Below are positions 47,611 to 58,005 of a stretch of DNA of 64,000 nt, piece by piece. Origin of the DNA: Jackrogersella multiformis (taxonomy: Eukaryota; Ascomycota; Sordariomycetes; Xylariales; Hypoxylaceae); contig CADCXD010000018.1 in the NCBI GenBank assembly GCA_902806575.1, positions 1,488,001 to 1,552,000 of the forward strand. Direction: 5' to 3'. The notes beneath the pieces were generated by a model. The model had not been told where the DNA came from. It worked only from the letters and a program-made list of their open reading frames with translations, and searched no databases. Each line of letters starts with the position of its first letter. Position 1 is the first letter of the stretch. Position numbers and translations under genes: made by a program.

Positions 47611-49520
47611 ATGCAGTTCTTTTCGTTGTTGTTGCTATGCCTGAGCGCATTGCAGCCGGCGCTGGCCGCACTCAACGTTACAGGAGTTCCCGCGTGTGGT
47701 GTAAGTTTTGAGAAGGAGTCTGCCCTATAACAACCTTAAGTATTAATGAATACTCAGCTGAGACCTGTATAGTTAAAATGTCTCTTGACCTCGGTCAGCA
47801 GTTCGGATTGCGCGCTCACAAACACGACTTGTATCTGCACCAATGAAGTGCTGCTAGCTCAAGTTACCGAGTGCGTCTCGGGGAGCTGTTCGATTCGTGA
47901 TCAACTAGGTAAGTCATCTGATAGAATAGACCTCGGCTGGTGTGTTTCGATAACTGACTTGCGTGATAATAGCAACGAAGAAATTTTCAGCAGAAACCTG
48001 TGGTATTGAAGGCGAAGATAGAACTATTCTTATTCGGATCCTTGCATTCGTATTCGGCGGACTTGGGCTGTTGGCTTTCATTTTACGATGCATGGCAAGG
48101 CTCATTGGGCCGCATGATTGGGGCCACGATGATTCGGTTATGTGTGTGGTTATGGTATGTTGGCGTTGACTCGAACTTTAACCATTCTTCTCTCTAAATT
48201 GCGGCGTAGGGCCTCGAAATCGGCTTCGCGTGTCTCTCTATACCTCGTAAGCTATCTATCTCAACATATACGATGGCGGTCATGCTAACAGTCAACAAGT
48301 TTCCGAAGCTGGTCTCGGGTTAGACATGTGGTTTGTTCCTCATGACTCAATAACTGAGATTCTTCGGGTGGGTTAACCTCCCTTGATCTTTCCTATAGAT
48401 TGATACGTTCCTGCTAATAGGGGGAATAGCTGTACTTCTTTGACGAGTTGTTGTATATTACGGCCCTGGCTCTGACTAAAGTCTCGATTCTCTTCTTTTA
48501 CCTCAAGGTCTTCCCGAAGCGGTCGTTCCGTATCTGCACTTGGATCTTGATCGGTATGAACCTCGTTTACGCGATCACCTACGATTTCCTTCTGATCTTC
48601 CAATGCAACCCGATATCTGGAGCGTGGAAATTCTGGGATGGCGAATTCGAGGCGCAATGTATTAGCATCAACGTGTTGGGATGGTCCGCTGCAGCCATAA
48701 ACATCGCGTTGGACCTGGCTGTAATCGCCCTCCCGCTCCCACCACTGTTTGGGCTGTCCCTGTCCTTGAGGAAGAGACTTCAGATCATAGCCATGTTTGC
48801 TGTTGGCTTCTTGTATGTGGCGCAAATACCTTCATTTTTAACACAAAGTGCATGCGCTAACTTTTCCCACAGCATCACAGTTGTTAGCATCGTCCGTCTC
48901 AATTCCCTTATCCGCTTCGGCACCACCCAGAACCTCACACGTAAGACCTCTCTACTCCAGATCCTTGGCACTTCTTCTTCTTGCCCCGCCCAGCAGCAGT
49001 TCTAACTCCATGTGCAGAGGATTACGTCGAAACGGGATATTGGTCTACCATCGAAGTACCTGTAGGTATCATCTGCGCATGCATGCCGGCAGTACGGTCA
49101 CTATTCAGCCGCGTGCTGCCCAAAGTGTTCGGTACATCGCGCGCCGGCATCGGCTCGACGTTCAACAGCTTCGGCCCGTCGTCGTCGGGAAACCGGCTCG
49201 GGCCCAACTCGAACAAGATCAGCGTCAAGCAGGAGTGGTCGGTCCTGAGCGAGGGCCCCAGCGACTACCCCAGCAAGGCCCGGCACGCGCGCAGCGAGAG
49301 CAGCGACGACCTCGAGCTCCTCGACGTCTACGGCAGCGGGAAGAGCGGCGCGGCGGCCGCGGGAGGTCCGAATGCACCGGACGATGGCGACCGCACCCTG
49401 ACGCGCAAGATGACGCTCTCGAAGCAGGACGGCGCGTGGCGCGGCGTCAAGATCGCCGAGAAACCCGAGAAGACGTACAAGTCGGCTGCGTACACGACGT
49501 CCGAGAGGGAGCTGAAGTAG
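47611..49520 (+). CDS. CFEM-domain Pth11-like G-protein-coupled receptor
   Basis: Eight exons (47611-47700, 47773-47908, 47973-48154, 48210-48246, 48300-48367, 48430-48812, 48873-48940, 49018-49520) join to 488 aa. A signal peptide (MQFFSLLLLCLSALQPALA) is followed by a CFEM domain with all eight cysteines (VPACGLKC, SSDC, TTCIC, TEC, GSC, ETC). Seven membrane helices follow, with family blocks LAFVFGGLGLLAFILRCMAR, YFFDELLYITALALTKVSIL, CNPISGAWKFWDG, FITVVSIVRLNSLIRFG and YVETGYWSTIEVPVGIICAC. The C-terminal tail of about 150 aa is polar with SSGNRLGPNS and RTLTRKMTL phospho-site-like runs. Pth11 homologues sense host surfaces in plant pathogens. Splice sites were chosen to keep both cysteine spacing and helices; the 37-nt fourth exon is the least certain. 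Confidence 0.9.
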
Positions 49521-50332
49521 GGAGTTGGGATTCTTGTATGGATTTTGGCCCGGCTAGGTACCTAACCTAGCTAGGTAGCTACTTCTAGGTATTTTTATAT
49601 ACATATTTTCAAGTTACGATCGTGTGGGGCGTAGCTTGAAGAACTGGTTCCTACGGAATGATGGTAAAATCAAGGTTTCGGCGATGGAAAGCCGACTATG
49701 AAATGCAATCTGGGTGGTGATATAGGGGTCGGATGCTTGGCGCTGAGTAACTCGGATGTCGATGCATGGTAGAAACTGGTACTTTATACGGGAATTTTCA
49801 TGGAAATGACGATTAGTGGTGATGTATACCCCCTGAGCTCCACGACATCTTTCAAGCGTAATACAACGCTAGAAATCCTGTCTCAAGGAGCCATCTGTTT
49901 ATAGCTAAATATCTGAGTATAGTCTTTTTGAAAGGGTGAAACTTTGACCTAGCATTTCTTTTTCCTCGCGGCATTACCCTAGGTGATAGAACATGACAAA
50001 GAAAAAGGGTACCATACGACTAAGCTACCCTGATAGCTCTTATGTACCCTACACTAATATTCAGGTTTTATATGCTATGTTCTTCCAAGGTTGATAATGT
50101 TCTGTAGCCTTCAAAGGGATGTTTAGAGTTTAGGCATCACCTATAATTTTGAAGATACTGATCGAAAGTCTTCTATCTTGATCTGCGATCTCATTGTTAA
50201 GATTTCTATTTATCTCAGCATCCTCTCCCCTGAAATAGTAATCAACATCCATCATCTACTCGACCGAATTCTCATACCAGAACTTTTCAGCCTAACCATC
50301 AACCAAACCATACGAGATCGGATAGAATAACC
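49521..50332. other. 3' region and spacer after the receptor gene
   Basis: No gene. Palindromic GGTACCTAACCTAGCTAGGTAG lies right after the stop (about 49557-49580). The last 150 bp is a CT/CA-rich leader-like stretch before the small frame at 50333. Confidence 0.4.
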
Positions 50333-50554
50333 ATGCCGGGTAGGATTGCAACCACGCCATCATTGGCATTCAGATTTCTTCAACTCGTACTCATCGCCAC
50401 GATCATCTTTGTAAACTACACGTATTTTCTTGAACCCCTCCGGTATCTACTATGTCCAAACTCTCTACCTTTTGACCGATATCAAGGACCGCTTGTCCAA
50501 CTGAAAAAGGACGCCTTCCCTCCAAGTCCCCCTGGCACATGCTACTGTTACTGA
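50333..50554 (+). CDS. Possible small membrane protein (73 aa), hypothetical
   Basis: An uninterrupted 73-codon frame with a good fungal start context (AATAACCATGCC) and a leader-like CA-rich upstream region. The predicted protein has one hydrophobic helix (FRFLQLVLIATIIFVNYTYF) after a short basic N terminus, and a proline- and cysteine-bearing end (PPSPPGTCYCY). No homologue is recognised. It may be real, the first exon of something larger, or chance. Confidence 0.35.
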   Translation: MPGRIATTPSLAFRFLQLVLIATIIFVNYTYFLEPLRYLLCPNSLPFDRYQGPLVQLKKDAFPPSPPGTCYCY

Positions 50555-51550
50555 GAGATGATGCAGCCATTAAAAGAGGAAGTATGAAGGCATACTGGAT
50601 ACCACGGGTTTATCTTGCTAGGTTGGATGTTGTATTCTACCCACAACATGCTATATTCCCAACCTATAAGATGGGGGGCGAAATGCATTGCGGAAGGCAT
50701 GGAGGCTGAAGATAATACTAGCATAGAGAGAATCCTAAGGGAATTGCTTAACTAGTGACTTTAAGCCTAAAGCACATTACACAACTACCTTCGAGATTTT
50801 ACCGTGTCTCTTTCAAGACCTCCCTGCGGTCTGACTTAGAGGATCCCTAGAGTGACAAGATAATGATCTAATTATTAATATGGTTTATATCATTGGTCTT
50901 TAACAATACTTAAATGAGTAGAAATACACTATCAGCTGTTCATTGTATATTTGTTTCCTTACCTAATCAAAAGCAAATGGTGACCCCTATTCACCTATTA
51001 TTATGCAAGTTGGTTGATATTCACTACAACGTCAGTTTCCTGTCCAGCCACGAGTAGCCCTAGTCCTCGAAGCATAATAGAAGTCATACACCCTTTTCTG
51101 TGGAGGGGTTCACGTTGTGTGTTCGGGTCCATCGTCGTAATACTGTGAAGTCTACGTAATCGCCTGTCACATTACCGATTTGTATCGCTGGTATCGAGTC
51201 GTACATGTGCATTGTCAACACACGAAGGGAAGCTGCAAGGTACGACGGCTTGAGGGTATTTATATACGAGGCAAGGACCGAGCACATAAATTAACAAACA
51301 TGATACGGTTTTATTTCTATTTATGTATTTATATCACTTCACTCCCCAAAAACCATTGTTCCCTAGGGGCACGAAAGATAAGTTCAAAACAGTTGAGTCT
51401 ACTAGGACCTGTAAGTCTGAAATCCGGTTCGGGCCTCGAAATATTGTATATGTGTGGTTTTTTTATACTAATAATACCAAATGATAGCAAGAACCCTCTC
51501 TCTGCCAACTCTTTCTACAACATTGTCCACGACATCAGACGTGTCCAAAC
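50555..51550. other. Intergenic, nothing supported
   Basis: About 1 kb of A+T-rich sequence without a convincing gene. The part nearest 51550 is the promoter side of the secreted protein gene. Confidence 0.45.
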
Positions 51551-52000
51551 ATGAGGCATCCCCACCCCCCAACAAGAGCCCCCCTCGTCCTCACCATCGC
51601 CATCCTCTCGCGCCTCGCAGCAGGCGCGATCTGGGCGCAGTTCTGCGACGACGGGGACTGCACCGTCAACTGCGGCATGTCCGTCAGCGTCAACAACCCG
51701 GGGTGCCTCGGGCAGGAGCCGGGGCGGAAGTCCATCAAGTTCCACGGCGAGGACTTCATAGGCGCGTACCTGGTCCACTCCCCCGACAGCCGGTGCGGCT
51801 GCCAGAACGACTGCACCGGCATCCCCGGCACCGGGCTTCCCGGCTGCGTTGACATTTCCCAGAAGGCTACCGCGCAGTCGTATCGCTTCCAGCTGACTAC
51901 CTGCAAGGAGGTCGAGGGCGGGCCTGGCGCTGGGATTGGAAATAACTGTCCCGTAACAAAAAGACACCCGGACCTCGTCGTGACGTCGGCAGGACTGTAG
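51551..52000 (+). CDS. Small secreted cysteine-rich protein (effector-like)
   Basis: A single exon of 149 aa. Residues about 10-27 form a signal peptide (APLVLTIAILSRLAAGAIWA), giving a mature chain of about 120 aa with ten cysteines, an even number suited to disulfides: FCDDGDC, VNCG, GCLG, RCGCQNDC, GCVD, TCKE, NCPV. No known domain or catalytic motif is seen. Size, secretion signal and cysteine density are those of fungal effector or cell-wall-surface proteins. The coding part is markedly richer in GC than the spacer. The C-terminal 25 residues are polar and may be disordered. No intron is needed. Function unknown; a role in host contact is inference from class only. Confidence 0.75.
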   Translation: MRHPHPPTRAPLVLTIAILSRLAAGAIWAQFCDDGDCTVNCGMSVSVNNPGCLGQEPGRKSIKFHGEDFIGAYLVHSPDSRCGCQNDCTGIPGTGLPGCVDISQKATAQSYRFQLTTCKEVEGGPGAGIGNNCPVTKRHPDLVVTSAGL

Positions 52001-52771
52001 GCACCGTTTGGAATTAGTCTCAGGCGTCACTCATGAATATATGAAGGAGAATGCATTCCCAGCAAGGAACACTGTATTAGAGACAAGAAGGGCTGCGAAA
52101 GTAATTACGTAAAACCGAGTACAGGAGGGTACATCACGGACGGTAATAGACATTGGGCGTAGGTAGTGCAGACAGATTCGTAAGGGTAGACGTGGCTGGG
52201 TGTTTGTATGAGTATTAAAGCAATATAATGGCTTGTTGCATAGCTGGTCGTACGCATGTTGGAATCTGGTGAGAAGTAGACCACCTAGGTATGTAGGTAA
52301 GTATCCAAAGATCTCGATTTCCCCCCTATTCATCCTATTATAATTCTATAATTACTCAACTAGATCCCTTGTGGAACACCTAGTTAAGTTGCTTGCTTGC
52401 CTCAAGTCGTATAGGATCGCTTTGTGTAAGATAGCTGTGAGGTCGGCCAATTAACCCCTACCCGAATTAAACCAGGTACATATACACACGGCGTACACGC
52501 ATACACTATGTACGCACTCCAGCATATTACGCTACACCGAAAGACCTTCTAGAGTTATAGGTCGAGAGCCCAAATTTCAAGACCACGCCTTGATCGCTAG
52601 CGTGTTAGACCCAAAATGTCTAGCGTGGTAGCTCATCAAGGAAAATAACACCCCCAACGCCGTACATGCAGATCGCAGCGGTTCACCTATATTACCGCAT
52701 TCCATATCCACGTGTCTCTAGTTGATCACACCGGGTAGAATTCATCTCTTTAGCGGTCCGAGTGATGGTGA
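52001..52771. other. Convergent intergenic region
   Basis: Nothing supportable between the secreted protein and the glutaredoxin stop. One ACCTAGGTATGTAGGTA palindrome relative occurs at about 52283-52300. Confidence 0.45.
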
Positions 52772-53656
52772 TCACTCCAGTTTGTCCTTGGAGTTCCCGA
52801 CGAATCGCTCTTTCATGGATAGTCGTTTTCCTCCCATGGACTTAAATTTATCAATTAGGGTCTTCCTCGAGTCTAGCTCAGCAATATCATCACTGCCCCC
52901 GATGCTCTTGCCGTTAATCATAATATTGGGCACCGTCTTGCGCCCAGTCATGACAGCCAATCTTGCTTGTAGTTGTTTACCCATGGGATGCTCATCAAGC
53001 TCGACGACATATGGAGCGGGATCGATAGAATATTTCTCGAGAAGGAGACCTTTCGCCCGTTTCGAGTAAGGGCAGAATGTTTTCGAGAAGATGACGACTA
53101 AACGAAAGTCAGCGATAAGATGAACATAGGGAACGGAGGTAACAACCCTACCTGGAGATTTCTTGAGTATGTTGGTGAGGGTCACTTCGATTTCATGATC
53201 CTCTTCTGACTCCTCTTCCTCCTCCGTCTCCGTCCCTTTATTAGACCCCTTGGCCCCTTTCTTCTGTCCTCCAGCAGAGCTCCCAACACCGATAACCTCG
53301 CTAGGCGGATCTGGTTTTAATGGTGCCTTAGCATTAGCTAAGTCTTTCGCCTTCTGCTCGGCAGCTCGTAGTCGGTCGGACATCTCTTTCGCTAATTTTT
53401 CATCATCCTCGTCGACAGATCCATCTCCGTCCTTATCTTTTACTGTCGAGTCTACAGTTGTGCCCTTGCCGCTCATTACAACCTGCCCGCTACCTTGTTG
53501 GTGACCCAGGCCATTCATAGTCTTGCCAAAGAAATCCTTTACTGTTCGGTTATCGTGAGGAATAGTCGACCGCATCTGGGATGTGAAAAATAAGGTGGTT
53601 ATGACGGCGGCTAGCACCACCATCATAAGGAGGCGTACTCTTCTTGCTGAAGGCAT
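52772..53656 (-). CDS. Membrane-anchored glutaredoxin (Grx6/Grx7-like) with CPYS site
   Basis: Exon 1 (53656-53152) and exon 2 (53097-52772) encode 276 aa. The 54-nt intron (53151-53098) is a multiple of three and has no stop, so the frame reads through it; splicing joins KSP directly to VVIFSKTFCPYSKRAKGLL, the canonical glutaredoxin start, which supports removal. Residues 8-24 form a signal anchor (LLMMVVLAAVITTLFF). A luminal linker follows, rich in Lys, Asp and Glu (DKDGDGSVDEDDE, TETEEEEESEEDHE), then the Grx domain with CPYS, TVPNIMINGKSIGG and a terminal helix. Yeast Grx6/7 are in the ER/Golgi and act on glutathione-mixed disulfides. The acidic linker resembles an EF-hand loop (DKDGDGSVDEDD). 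Confidence 0.93.
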   Translation of the reverse strand: MPSARRVRLLMMVVLAAVITTLFFTSQMRSTIPHDNRTVKDFFGKTMNGLGHQQGSGQVVMSGKGTTVDSTVKDKDGDGSVDEDDEKLAKEMSDRLRAAEQKAKDLANAKAPLKPDPPSEVIGVGSSAGGQKKGAKGSNKGTETEEEEESEEDHEIEVTLTNILKKSPGRVVTSVPYVHLIADFRLVVIFSKTFCPYSKRAKGLLLEKYSIDPAPYVVELDEHPMGKQLQARLAVMTGRKTVPNIMINGKSIGGSDDIAELDSRKTLIDKFKSMGGKRLSMKERFVGNSKDKLE

Positions 53657-54247
53657 GACGGAGCAGCCTAGGATTGATCAAGCACGGAGTCTCTACCAGG
53701 AATTAGGCATAGGATGGGAAGCTCGAACGTATTAGGACAGCGGGTTTACAGTCGTGAGAAGAGGATTGATATATTCTGGTGTTTGCTGATTGTCTGCAAG
53801 CGTCTATCTGACAGCCGGCGCAAACATGCCTCTATATCGTTTGGAGGTCAGCAGCAGCAATCGGACCAGCGAGCAATTGATTACGGTCGATTTGAACAGA
53901 ATTATTTAAGATAGACGAAGGAAGCTCGGGATTTGCGCGTAGAAGGAGAAGGTTCGAAACCGAAACGGACTTGAAGCTTTGAGACCAGGGGCTCTTGAAT
54001 ATTGGCAGGGCTGAAATGGTGATCTGGCAAAGAACCGGATACTGACTGACAAGGAGGGTTTTTTCTTGGAATTGAGGCGGCTAAATGCGACCCTCATCAG
54101 TAGCAATAGCAGTAGCAGTAGCGCATCTGCTATAAGTTTACTAAATTGTTAGTTTAGTTACACAGACACAATTAGAGAGACAAGTAAAAGCAAGCAACGA
54201 GTGATTGGTTTGTAAATTGATTAATTGGACAAAGAAGAGTGGATTTG

Positions 54248-54310
54248 AATTGGAATTGGAATTGGAGAGTTGTAAGTTGTAAGTTGTAAGTTGAAAGTTG
54301 CAAATTGAAA
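54248..54310. repeat. Adjacent simple tandem repeats
   Basis: An AATTGG hexamer run (about 54248-54265) is followed by a TTGTAAG heptamer run degenerating to TTGAAAG and TTGCAAA (about 54270-54308). They lie upstream of the membrane-anchored glutaredoxin gene. Confidence 0.8.
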
Positions 54311-56817
54311 CATGAAAAATAGCGATACTTTTACCTATGTACCTACCCTAGGTATTCATTCAGGTACTGGGTATTGTAAGGGAATGACGAAGATGGTTTT
54401 CGATTTGTGGTTCAAACTTTAACTCGCGTCGGGCGGCCAGGACAGTTACCCACCAGGGCTATCATTAGGTACCTTAAGTACTATCCTGCGGGTATCGAGG
54501 TAGCTCCCATTACGAAGTTCCATGGTTCTTAGTTGCACAGAACTATGTAGTGTAGGTATCGCCTCCAATATATCTAAGTACTTAAGTACCCACACTTACT
54601 TAGGTACGGCCCCGCCAGCCCCATTCGGATCGGCAAATTCTCTCTATTTTCTTGGTTAAGCTTACAATTTAACAGCTTGGATAAAGAAAACATATCAAGA
54701 TAAAATATTTTAAGAACAAGATCAATCGTTAACCTGTTAACCCGACATGGTCTAGTAACTCACTCTACTAAGGTACTTAACTAGCTTTATGCCCGGCCCC
54801 CATCTGCATGTTATCTGCATGTTATCTGCAAGGGGAAAGGAGGCCGGTTTAGCTCCGGCTTCATAACCTCGGAAGCCTTTTTTATTTATTTATCTGACAA
54901 TTGTTCCCGCACATCGCCGCGCCGTGCAGATCTGGGGTAAATTTCCCCCTGGATCGTGCTTCTCACACCAGCCTCCTTTTATATATTACCATGCAGAAAA
55001 CCCCAATAAAAGCTCGAAATTTCCCTAGATCTTTTAATATACCTAGGTACCTAGGCTATTATGTAGTAAGCTGCTCGGTAATTACTATCTACTATGTACC
55101 TACCTACCTAGGTAGGTATGATGATGATGAACCTAGGACCCTAGGTACTTAGGGCAGCGCCCCTGCTTTTCATTTCGTTCGGTATGCTGCATTGGTTTCC
55201 GAGAGTCGGGAGAACTTGTACGACTTCAACATGCGACGGGAAGGACGAGGACAATAAGGCTGGCCACGGTTACGCGCATCCCGAGTGTTCTAGTCTTGGA
55301 TTCTTGGAGTCTTGTACAACAGTCGATCCGATCCGACCTCAATATCCAAATCTATGGGTATATCTAGGGGAATAATTGTATCTCCGTGGGTAGTTCATAT
55401 CGAACATGCGATTGTCGAAGAGCGTCCGCCATCTATATATCCTGATAGTATCGCGCCTTAGAGCTAGGTCATTTACGACTCCTTCGAAGTAGCGTATTGT
55501 TTTTTCGAACCGAAGTATTAATTAGACTTGACTGCGAAGATCAATATTCGATGAGTACCTACTCCTTAGGTATCTCCATAGAAGTAACTTGCGCCACCAA
55601 CTCGGATATTTATGAGAGTTAGCATACCTTCGTATATCCCATTGAATCCTACTAAAATATAACCTAGGTAGATATAGTAATAGGTTCTGGCTCGTGATCG
55701 CCTTTCTGGATCGCATTCATTCCTAGCTACTACCTAGGAAAGCTCATCTCAGAGCGATATGAATGGGATTCTGAAGAAGGAGATTGGTGGAATCAAACAT
55801 CCATAACTCAAGATTGCTATTACAGACGCACCGTTGCCATTCTAACATAGCATTCTTAGGTTAAAGAGCCCGGAAGGTTTGCAACATACCAGAATTACCA
55901 AACCGTCAGCTATGGATCTACTACTTAAGCTCAGCCAACCATCACTCCGAAATAATAAGTTTATCCTCGCTGTCAGCCTCAACTCCATAGTCAGGGGTAT
56001 CGACAGTCAACTATCTGGCGTCAGCTGAGATCGGATGGATCAGTCTTTGTAGCCAGTTGGCAGACAGTGTATCCCACCCGTCGCTGGATAGCCCTAGAGT
56101 TACCTCATTCAATGACTCACACTAACAAACAATGCTAAAATGCGTACCCAGGCACTCGAAGAGTTTATTTAAACTTAACTGCGTACCTGGAGGGACAGCT
56201 ATGACCATCTGGTGACCATTGTGGACAAAGATAGATATAGTTTTATGAGTGCCTAGGTAATCAGGGGTAGTGACCTCATCCACCATATTTTCTCTTTTAT
56301 CATCCATAATACTTTCTCGAAATGAATACTTTAGCTCCGAAAGCTTGGGGCAACAGTCGTCCCAAGCTAATCGACCATAACCGACCTTGATGGCACTTGC
56401 GTAGGTGAGGTCGAAATCAACCTCTCATTGGTCCAGCCTGCCATCAAGGTGCGCATTGAACCGCCCACAAGACCAGCCTTACTCATCCATATTTTTACCC
56501 AGGACCACAGAATATAACATTGACCTCACCGTCGACTCACAAAAGTAGTATTAGTCACAGCACTTCTGTTAGCTTGTTTGCTAGCCTCACATGTTTAGTC
56601 ATTGTAGCATGGCACAATAACTTATATAAACAGGTACTCCGAAGCATTTTTCTTCACTTTGTCTCTTCATTATTCAGTCCGACAACTTCTTTCTTGGCGA
56701 CATCGTAGTGAATACTCTTTGATTACCACCGACATATCCACCGCCCACAGTCAAAAGGTCAATTACATTGCGACCATCCGCCAAGATCAACCAAGTTGTG
56801 CTCACCATCGCTATAAG
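54311..56817. other. Large spacer with palindromes and hairpins
   Basis: No firm gene. It contains a GTTATCTGCAT direct repeat (about 54808-54830), a palindrome cluster at 55043-55058 and 55096-55120, an ATG ATG ATG trinucleotide run near 55120, and the nested inverted repeats at 56341-56450. A minus-strand frame open from about 56424 to a stop at 56122 has some coding look but no recognisable content. Confidence 0.45.
56341..56450. repeat. Nested inverted repeats (stem-loop array)
   Basis: ACCTTGATGGCA (56384-56395) is perfectly complementary in reverse to TGCCATCAAGGT (56439-56450), a 12-bp stem with a 43-nt loop. Within the loop GAGGT (56407-56411) pairs with ACCTC (56420-56424). Just to the left AGCTTGGG (from 56342) pairs with CCCAAGCT (56361-56368). 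The structure could be a small transposon relic or a transcribed RNA fold. Confidence 0.6.
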
Positions 56818-58005
56818 ATGGTGACCCTTTTACCTCGCGAGCTTGTGCTCGCCATCGCTGAGCAATTGGACACCAGGTCCACGCTTAAGTTCATGCAGAC
56901 CAACAAGGTTAGTCTACTCCTAATGCTTTGAGCATAGTGTCTTTCGGTGTTGGCAACAATGGAAGCTAACCTCTCAATACAGGGTATCTGGGATACCATC
57001 AAAGGCCATGAATATTCGGTCTCTATGGCTCGAGTAGCGAGCTTCACAACCATCCCGCCCGGCAATATCTTCTCTTCGGAGATTTACTTACGTCGCCCCA
57101 TCCAGCAGGGCACGTTCGAGATGGCCATGGAGCTGGAGGCACGGGACGCCCGGATCGAGGGCGTCCTTACCTCTGGCTTCATCGACATGGCCTCTCCAAT
57201 GTTAATTGGCCCTCTGGATGTCGGCCAGCGAGAGCACTACAAAGCTCTCATGAAGCGGGCTCTGATGCAGTGTGACTGCATCGCAGACATCGCGGCCAAC
57301 TCCCCGTGCCGACCGATCGGGGAGATGTGGTATGGCAGACTCAAAGGTCGATACTTTGAGTCGCGGACTCTCCCGCTTGGGTTCCGACTTCGGGACCCGT
57401 ATACGAACTTGGGTGCCCGTCCGGCCCAGCGGGAGTACGTGGACAGTCTCCCTGCCGACGACCTTGCCATGATCTACTGTCTCCTTGCGGCCTTCAGCTC
57501 GGGCTTCCTCGCGGCGAACGAGGCACTTGCCGATGCTGACCCTGGCTTCCCGGAGCGTCAGGTCGTTTTTAAGGAGTGTGTGATCCGACACGGCTCGTGG
57601 TTCGCGTGGGGCCACATTCTCGGCGGCGGACCTTGGGAAGACATGACCAGAGCAATGGCACATGTCGGATCCGTCGAGCTCACTAGTTTTGAGCTCGGCG
57701 ACGAAGAGGTGCCGGCTAGCCTACAGTCAAGTCTCACCGAGCGACTTGAAGAGCTATATCCTCCAAAGATACAGGCAGAGGATGAGGGGGAGGAGAACGG
57801 CGAAGAGGACGAGGTGGATGCCGACAACGGTGGCGAAGAGGGTAACGACGATGCCCAACCGCCAATAATTGAGAACCTACAGACGCGCATGCGCGCCGTT
57901 ATTAGGCGCATCGTCTTTGGAGAGGAGGAGGGCAGGTCTAGACAGGAAGCGACCACAGACGAGGTCGTAGGGGATTCCGAAGAAGGCGACACCCAGATCT
58001 CGTAA
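56818..58005 (+). CDS. F-box-like protein, unknown substrate adaptor
   Basis: Exon 1 (56818-56907) and exon 2 (56983-58005) encode 370 aa; intron of 75 nt with donor GTTAGT and acceptor TACAG. The N terminus MVTLLPRELVLAIAEQLD then TRSTLKFMQTNKGIWD fits a short F-box (LP.EL...I...L....L......N...). In such proteins the F-box binds Skp1 and the rest picks the target for ubiquitination. The remaining 320 residues form no known repeat. A cysteine-containing block (CDCIADIAANSPC) and helices follow, then an acidic tail of about 50 residues (EDEGEENGEEDEVD). Fungal genomes hold many such fast-evolving F-box proteins. The F-box match is by pattern only. Confidence 0.75.

Noticed and set aside
51481..51852. 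Arg/His-rich frame overlapping the secreted protein gene
   Set aside because: Shifted reading of the same GC-rich exon; it lacks a signal peptide and cysteine pattern.
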